Shown here piece by piece: positions 59,571 to 64,000 of a DNA stretch of 64,000 nt. The DNA comes from UBA7662 sp943369355 (GTDB lineage: Bacteria; Bacteroidota; Bacteroidia; UBA7662). The position numbers and the translations under genes are program-made. Position 1 is the first letter of the stretch. The number at the start of each line of letters is the position of its first letter. The notes below the pieces were generated by a model that worked only from the letters and a program-made list of their open reading frames with translations, did no database searches and was not told the origin of the DNA. The stretch spans positions 1 through 64,000 of the forward strand of contig CALRMX020000001.1 in the NCBI GenBank assembly GCA_943369355.1, read 5' to 3'.

Positions 59571-61023
59571 GATTTCAAGTAGCAAAGGTATTATACTGCT
59601 TTTGTTTTCTCTTCTTTGTCATAATGCTGCTGCAATCGATGCTCAGTTTAGATATTGTACATTTCAACAACCAGGGAAAAGCCCCTATATCGAAACCTAT
59701 CTATCGATCAACAGCAGGTCGCTTGCCTTTGTGAAAGTAGGCCCAAACAGTTTTCAGGGAGCCATAGAAGTGACCATCGACTTCAGTAGAAACGATACCA
59801 TAGTGGCTTACGATAAATACACGCTTCGAAGTCCCGTAATTGATAGCACTACCAATAATAATTTTGCCTTTCTGGATCTACAACGATTTAGGTTGCCCGC
59901 AGGAACCTATAAAATGCAATTGCATATTGTAGATAAGGCCGATACAAGTAATCATGCTACCGCGAAGGAGGATATTGTAGTGGAACAGAAAGGTGGTTTT
60001 TCTTTTTCCGACATCATGCTCGTGAATAAGATTAATCCTGCAGCCAAGCCGTCGCCTCTTACACGAGGAGGTCTTGATTTAGAACCAAGGCCATCAGCCT
60101 TTTTTGGCAATGGGCAGGATACTTTGAGCTATTATTTCGAGTTGTACGGATCGAATCAACTAGCACCCGATTCTTTAGTGGTTGTAAGAAGTTGGGTTGA
60201 AAAAGTGGATGGCGATATCATCCCGAATACAAGCCGGTTTTATAAAAGAACGCCAAAAGATATAATTGCTATCGCAGATGCATTTCTTATTGATGAAGTG
60301 CCGAGTGGAAACTATAAAATTCAACTGGAGGCTCGAAATAGAGAAAACGAATTGATTGCGTCGAAGAGTTTTTTGATTCAACGCATGAATACGCAAATCA
60401 AGTTTGATGAGTCTAAAGTATTAGCTGCCCAGTTGGGCGGATCATTTGTAGATAAATTTACTCGAGCCCAGCTCATCGATAATATCCGATCTATGCGGCC
60501 AATTTCACAATTCATGGAACGCGAGTATGCCGACAACTTATTGAAAAATAAAGAAGTGGATGATGAGTTGTTGAAAAGATATATGCTGACTTTTTGGGAA
60601 AAGCGCGATGCGAATGCTCCTCGTGCGGCTTGGGAACTCTACAGTCAACAAGTCAATAATGCGAATCAGCTGTTTAGCTCAAAAATCACGAAAGGCTACG
60701 AAACCGACAGGGGAAGGGTTTATCTGCAGTATGGGGCACCCAACAGCCGAACGGTAGTAGATAACGAACCCTCCGCGTATCCATATGAAATTTGGTGGTA
60801 TTACGAATATCAAGGACAAAGAAACATTCGCTTTGTCTTTTATAACCCTGATATGGTTACCAACGATTATCAGTTGCTTCATTCTGAGGCGCTTGGGGAA
60901 ACCTTCGATCCTCAATGGCGACTTATCATTTTCAGTCGCACAACGGCATTTCAGAACTTAGACGACACTCAAAACAGAGACCATTTTGGAACTCGTCTCG
61001 AAGAGAACTTTCGGAATCAATAG
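59569..61023 (+). CDS. GWxTD domain-containing secreted protein
   Basis: 484 aa from the ATG at 59569, giving a signal peptide (MISSSKGIILLLFSLLCHNAAA); an upstream GTG would add six residues. The C-terminal third carries the GWxTD signature region: TFWEKRDANAPRAAWELYSQ and KGYETDRGRVYLQYGAPNS near residue 380, where the tryptophan of GWxTD is tyrosine. The N-terminal two thirds are beta-rich. It is probably an envelope protein; the family function is unknown to me. It is followed after 3 nt by the acyltransferase gene. Confidence 0.9.
   Translation: MISSSKGIILLLFSLLCHNAAAIDAQFRYCTFQQPGKSPYIETYLSINSRSLAFVKVGPNSFQGAIEVTIDFSRNDTIVAYDKYTLRSPVIDSTTNNNFAFLDLQRFRLPAGTYKMQLHIVDKADTSNHATAKEDIVVEQKGGFSFSDIMLVNKINPAAKPSPLTRGGLDLEPRPSAFFGNGQDTLSYYFELYGSNQLAPDSLVVVRSWVEKVDGDIIPNTSRFYKRTPKDIIAIADAFLIDEVPSGNYKIQLEARNRENELIASKSFLIQRMNTQIKFDESKVLAAQLGGSFVDKFTRAQLIDNIRSMRPISQFMEREYADNLLKNKEVDDELLKRYMLTFWEKRDANAPRAAWELYSQQVNNANQLFSSKITKGYETDRGRVYLQYGAPNSRTVVDNEPSAYPYEIWWYYEYQGQRNIRFVFYNPDMVTNDYQLLHSEALGETFDPQWRLIIFSRTTAFQNLDDTQNRDHFGTRLEENFRNQ
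59583..59590 (-). promoter_or_regulatory. -7 element TACCTTTG of the WbqC-like gene
   Basis: A perfect TAnnTTTG on the minus strand lies 12 nt before the ATG at 59570, inside the signal-peptide codons of the GWxTD gene. No TTG is present at the usual distance. Confidence 0.45.
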
Positions 61024-61026
61024 TCG

Positions 61027-61911
61027 ATGCTGAACGAAATTTCTTATCGAATTCAATTTGGTATTATATCGACCATAGCTCGTTTACCACTTTGGGTATT
61101 GTATCTGGCTAGTGACGTTTTATTTTTATTGAATTATTACCTCATTCGCTATCGTTATGCTGTAGTTGTTGAGAATTTGCGAAAGAGTTTTCCCAACAGA
61201 GACGAAGCCGAAGTAAAGAGAATAACCAAAGCCTTTTACCATTATCTCAGCGATCAATTGGTTGAAACTTTCAAGACTTTAGTCATAACTGAAGAAGAAC
61301 TTGATCGGAGGGTCGTTGTTTTAAATCCTGAGGTGATGGATACGCTTTATGATCAAGGTAGAAGTGTTGTACACTTGCTCGGGCACCATGCGAATTGGGA
61401 GTGGTACGCCAAACAACTACATCGTAAGACAAAGCATCAGCTTTTTTTTGTGTACAAACCCCTAAGCAACAAGGGCATGGACAAGGTGATGCTTAAGCTT
61501 CGCTCCCGATTTGGGGTGATGCCGGTTGCAATGAAAGATGTATTTCGGACCATTGAAAGTTGGAAGGTTGAGCCTCATGCCAGTTTTTTTGGAGGGGATC
61601 AATCGCCCATGCGACACAACAAATACATTTGGACAACCTTTCTTCATCAAGAAACCGCTGTTTATACGGGTGCTGAAGACATAGCAAAAAAATACGATGA
61701 AGCAGTGGTTTTCGGTAAAATGAGACGAATAAAACGCGGATATTACACCATCGAATTAGCGTTAATCACCGATTCACCTAAGCAAACGGAACCTGCCGAG
61801 ATTACTAAGGCTCACACGAAAGTATTAGAAGATTTCTTGGAGGAACAACCCGAATATTGGCTTTGGTCGCATAAAAGATGGAAATTAAGTAGAGTTGAAG
61901 CTGAAGCATGA
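61027..61911 (+). CDS. Lipid A biosynthesis-type (LpxL/HtrB) acyltransferase
   Basis: 294 aa. A membrane anchor lies in residues 15-45 (RLPLWVLYLASDVLFLLNYYL). The acyltransferase site is in LLGHHANWEWYAK near residue 118 (HHANWE, the HX4-E type motif), followed by FFGGDQSPMRHNKY near residue 192 and QEYWLWSHKRWK-like EQPEYWLWSHKRWK at the end. It should add a secondary acyl chain to lipid A or a related glycolipid at the inner membrane. The 3' end overlaps the GT2 gene by 4 bp (ATGA). Confidence 0.94.
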   Translation: MLNEISYRIQFGIISTIARLPLWVLYLASDVLFLLNYYLIRYRYAVVVENLRKSFPNRDEAEVKRITKAFYHYLSDQLVETFKTLVITEEELDRRVVVLNPEVMDTLYDQGRSVVHLLGHHANWEWYAKQLHRKTKHQLFFVYKPLSNKGMDKVMLKLRSRFGVMPVAMKDVFRTIESWKVEPHASFFGGDQSPMRHNKYIWTTFLHQETAVYTGAEDIAKKYDEAVVFGKMRRIKRGYYTIELALITDSPKQTEPAEITKAHTKVLEDFLEEQPEYWLWSHKRWKLSRVEAEA

Positions 61912-62960
61912 ACGATTATCCTGAAGTAGCAGTAGTTATCCTTAACTGGAATGGGCGCCGACACCTAGAAACTTATCTTCCAAGTGTATTCGCAACGATC
62001 CATAATTCGTGGCGATTGGTAGTAATTGATAATGCATCAACCGATGATTCTGTCGAATTTTTACGACAGAAATATGCCGATAAACTTGAAATAGTAGTTT
62101 TAAAAGAGAATTATGGTTATGCTGGAGGGTATAATCAAGGATTAAAACAAATTCCAGCAAAGTTTTACGTATTGCTGAATAGCGATATTGAAGTGACGCC
62201 GAATTGGCTTGACCGACCAATTGAACTTCTGAGAAGCAAGAACATAGCAGCTGTTCAACCCAAAATACTTTCTTGGAAAGAGCGAGAAAAGTTCGAGTAT
62301 GCTGGTGCTGCCGGGGGGTATATTGATCGATGGGGATATCCATTTTGTGCTGGACGTCTTTTTCAGGACTTGGAAACCGATTTAGGTCAATACGACTATG
62401 AGAAAGATGTTTTTTGGGTTTCGGGGGCTTGCATGTTTGTACGAGCCGATGCTTTTTGGAAGGTAGGCGGACTTGATGAGGACTATTTCGCACATATGGA
62501 AGAAATAGACTTGTGCTGGAGATTACACAATGCGGGTTATCGATTAGTGCAAACCCACCTGAGCACCGTTTATCATTTAGGTGGTGGTTCTTTGGCGTAT
62601 GGTAACCCACGGAAGACCTTCCTTAACTTCAGAAACAGCTTGATTACAGTTCAAAAGAATCTACCGCTGTTTTCAGCTGTGCTCGTCATTTTGGTTCGCT
62701 TGATTTTGGATTTACCTGCAGCCTTGCTTTTTTTAGCCAGGGGCTCTTCAGCAGATTTTAAAGCGGTTGCTGATGCTCATTTCGCTTTTTATAAAATGCA
62801 AAAAGACATTCGTTCAAAACGAAAGCTCATTGGAGCAAAAAAGGGGCGACATCACTATAAGACAATATACACGGGTAGCGTTGTTCTCGACTACTTTTTG
62901 AAGGGAAAGAAAAGATTGCCTGGGTTTGTATCAACGAATCACGCGCGCGATTTGAGCTGA
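61908..62960 (+). CDS. Family 2 (GT-A) glycosyltransferase
   Basis: 350 aa. The nucleotide-sugar fold begins EVAVVILNWNGRRHLETYLPS, with VVIDNASTDDS and LLNSDIEVTPNW (the DXD-type motif) near residues 42 and 88. The acceptor-side acidic region is GLDEDYFAHMEEIDLCWRL near residue 190. A weak membrane segment near residue 255 (LFSAVLVILVRLILDLPAAL) suggests membrane association. It follows the acyltransferase by ATGA overlap. The 3' end overlaps aroQ by 22 bp. Confidence 0.93.
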   Translation: MNDYPEVAVVILNWNGRRHLETYLPSVFATIHNSWRLVVIDNASTDDSVEFLRQKYADKLEIVVLKENYGYAGGYNQGLKQIPAKFYVLLNSDIEVTPNWLDRPIELLRSKNIAAVQPKILSWKEREKFEYAGAAGGYIDRWGYPFCAGRLFQDLETDLGQYDYEKDVFWVSGACMFVRADAFWKVGGLDEDYFAHMEEIDLCWRLHNAGYRLVQTHLSTVYHLGGGSLAYGNPRKTFLNFRNSLITVQKNLPLFSAVLVILVRLILDLPAALLFLARGSSADFKAVADAHFAFYKMQKDIRSKRKLIGAKKGRHHYKTIYTGSVVLDYFLKGKKRLPGFVSTNHARDLS

Positions 62961-63379
62961 ATGCCTTCTAAAGCAAGTTCGTAGCTGGATAATCCAAAAC
63001 CACTAATCACACCATGAGCTACACCGCTGATCAGAGAAATATGCCTAAATTCTTCTCGAGTTGATGGATTAGAGATGTGAATTTCTATCACTGGTGTTGA
63101 AATAGCGGCAATGGCATCCCGAAGCGCTACACTTGTATGCGTATATCCCCCTGCATTAAGTAGTACATAGGCGTATGAGAATCCTACTTCATGTAATTTG
63201 TCTATTAAATCGCCTTCGTGATTTGACTGAAAATATTGGATATCGAACGTTGTATATTTCGTTTTTAGTTGTGCTAAAAATGCCTCGAAAGTAGTGTTTC
63301 CGTATACCTCAGGTTCACGAATACCTGTTAGATTCAGGTTAGGACCATTCAAAATTAGGATTCGTTGTGGTGTATGCAT
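62939..63379 (-). CDS. aroQ: 3-dehydroquinate dehydratase, type II
   Basis: 146 aa, the normal length. The catalytic tyrosine lies in LNLTGIREPEVYGNTTFEAF near residue 26. NAGGYTHTSVALRDAIA near residue 76 and EIHISNPSTREEFRHIS near residue 98 complete the site. It removes water from 3-dehydroquinate in the shikimate pathway. It is convergent with the GT2 gene (22-bp overlap) and divergent from the recombinase gene. Confidence 0.97.
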   Translation of the reverse strand: MHTPQRILILNGPNLNLTGIREPEVYGNTTFEAFLAQLKTKYTTFDIQYFQSNHEGDLIDKLHEVGFSYAYVLLNAGGYTHTSVALRDAIAAISTPVIEIHISNPSTREEFRHISLISGVAHGVISGFGLSSYELALEGIQLKSRA

Positions 63380-63416
63380 CTAAGTACGATCTTGTGGTAA
63401 ATCAAAAGAGTTGTAG

Positions 63417-64000
63417 GTGAACTGGGAAGCTGAAATTAAAGGATTTAAAGCCTATTTGCAATTAGAACGATCACTATCGTTGAATACAGTTGAGGCCTAT
63501 GTCAATGATGTACATAAATTAGCTCAATATGCTTCTACCTTACCCAATCAGCCTCCTTTTAAGCACTTGAAATTGCAAGATTTGCAACGATTTCTTGCAT
63601 GGATTGCCCCCTTAGGACTCACAGAAAGCTCACAGGCTAGAATTATATCAGGGATAAAAGCCTTTTATAAATATGCTGTTCTCGAGGGCATTACAGATGA
63701 AAACCCTGCCGAATTGCTTGAAATGCCTCGAATGAAGCGGAAATTGCCCGAAGTGTTGTCTTTGCCAGAAATAAATGCAATGCTTTCGGTCATTGATTTA
63801 AGTAAACCAGAAGGCCATAGAAACAAAGCCGTGTTGGAAACCCTGTATGGCTGTGGATTGCGTGTTAGTGAACTTGTAGATCTAAGAATCTCAAACTTAT
63901 TTTTTCAGTCAGGCTTCATTCGGGTTATCGGAAAAGGAAATAAAGAACGAATAGTGCCGATAGGAGAAGAAGCCCAAAAAGCCATTGATCAATATGTATC
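63417..64000 (+). CDS. xerD: XerD-like tyrosine recombinase (3' end outside window)
   Basis: The frame opens with GTG at 63417 and runs 194 codons to the window edge. The N-terminal SAM-like domain is WEAEIKGFKAYLQLERSLSLN and the core-binding helix region follows. The catalytic domain starts with GCGLRVSELVDLR near residue 150 (the first catalytic Arg) and includes VIGKGNKERIVPIGEEA near residue 173 (the catalytic Lys). The HxxR and Tyr motifs lie beyond the window. By length and opening it fits XerD, which resolves chromosome dimers at dif, though an integrase-like recombinase is possible. It starts 37 bp from the divergent aroQ start. Confidence 0.88.
   Translation, partial: MNWEAEIKGFKAYLQLERSLSLNTVEAYVNDVHKLAQYASTLPNQPPFKHLKLQDLQRFLAWIAPLGLTESSQARIISGIKAFYKYAVLEGITDENPAELLEMPRMKRKLPEVLSLPEINAMLSVIDLSKPEGHRNKAVLETLYGCGLRVSELVDLRISNLFFQSGFIRVIGKGNKERIVPIGEEAQKAIDQYV

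Noticed and set aside
63417..64000. Integron or prophage integrase at the window end
   Set aside because: The sequence opens like chromosomal XerD and no attachment site, integron or phage gene is visible; the truncated end prevents a firm exclusion.

Overview
The window reads as chromosomal DNA of a member of the Bacteroidota, probably a free-living Flavobacteriia- or Cytophagia-like bacterium; I cannot name the genus. The evidence is consistent across the window. There are several secreted proteins of Bacteroidota type: a CHU_C-type gliding-motility/T9SS C-terminal domain, CHU_C-associated Ig-like modules, GLPGLI proteins, a GWxTD protein, a WbqC-like protein and an OstA-like protein. The SdhCAB complex is of the b558 menaquinone type. 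Start codons mostly lack Shine-Dalgarno sequences, and the Bacteroidota promoter signature (TTG, about 20 nt, TAnnTTTG) recurs. GC content is moderate, around 43 percent by rough hand counts, and somewhat higher in the first 12 kb.

Layout. 1-5114 (minus) is the N-terminal part of a giant secreted adhesin. It has a signal peptide, an IgGFc-binding-like N-terminal region and Ig-like modules, and it runs off the window edge inside an array of at least twelve tandem 231-bp repeats with no length change. 5311-6024 is an unknown conserved gene, divergent from groES-groEL (6180-8113). 8468-11981 is a GLPGLI protein coupled to an outer-membrane beta-barrel protein. 12222-15639 is sdhCAB. 15750-19661 holds a large T9SS-type surface protein, riboflavin synthase and a DUF2461 protein. 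19637-25092 (minus) holds a TPR hybrid kinase, a YceI-like lipoprotein, an AbgT transporter and a lipoprotein. 25158-28953 holds an HDAC-like hydrolase, a GLPGLI-like protein, two convergent Nudix hydrolases and an alkaline phosphatase. 28943-34671 is signalling: an OmpR-type two-component pair and a large PAS/GAF hybrid kinase. 34677-43802 is mostly housekeeping: MBL hydrolase, Mpl, a lone receiver protein, exonuclease, MtaB, SDR, GmhB, GuaA and an RNA cytosine methyltransferase. 43799-51390 holds a Cys/Met PLP enzyme, MarR, YceI, DUF4442, a PhoD-like phosphatase, bifunctional FtcD and an OstA-like protein. 51463-55773 is a small surface-polysaccharide cluster (glycosyltransferase, flippase, asparagine synthase). 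Then come tRNA-His, a small zinc-ribbon protein, a short SSB, a large secreted protein, WbqC-like and GWxTD proteins, a lipid A-type acyltransferase, a GT2, AroQ and the start of a XerD-like recombinase, cut by the window end.

How the genes fit together. Much of the window concerns the cell envelope: surface proteins likely exported by the type IX system (no T9SS core gene is visible here), peptidoglycan recycling (Mpl), LPS or glycolipid synthesis (GmhB, acyltransferase, GTs, flippase, OstA-like) and membrane signalling. I see no CRISPR array, prophage, insertion sequence or obvious defence island. The points most worth a second look are the fixed-period adhesin array with exchangeable four-residue cassettes, the dyad-containing direct repeats between the unknown gene and groES, the 10-bp iterons before ssb, the -7 elements placed only 3-4 nt from start codons, and the large number of tail-to-tail overlapping genes.
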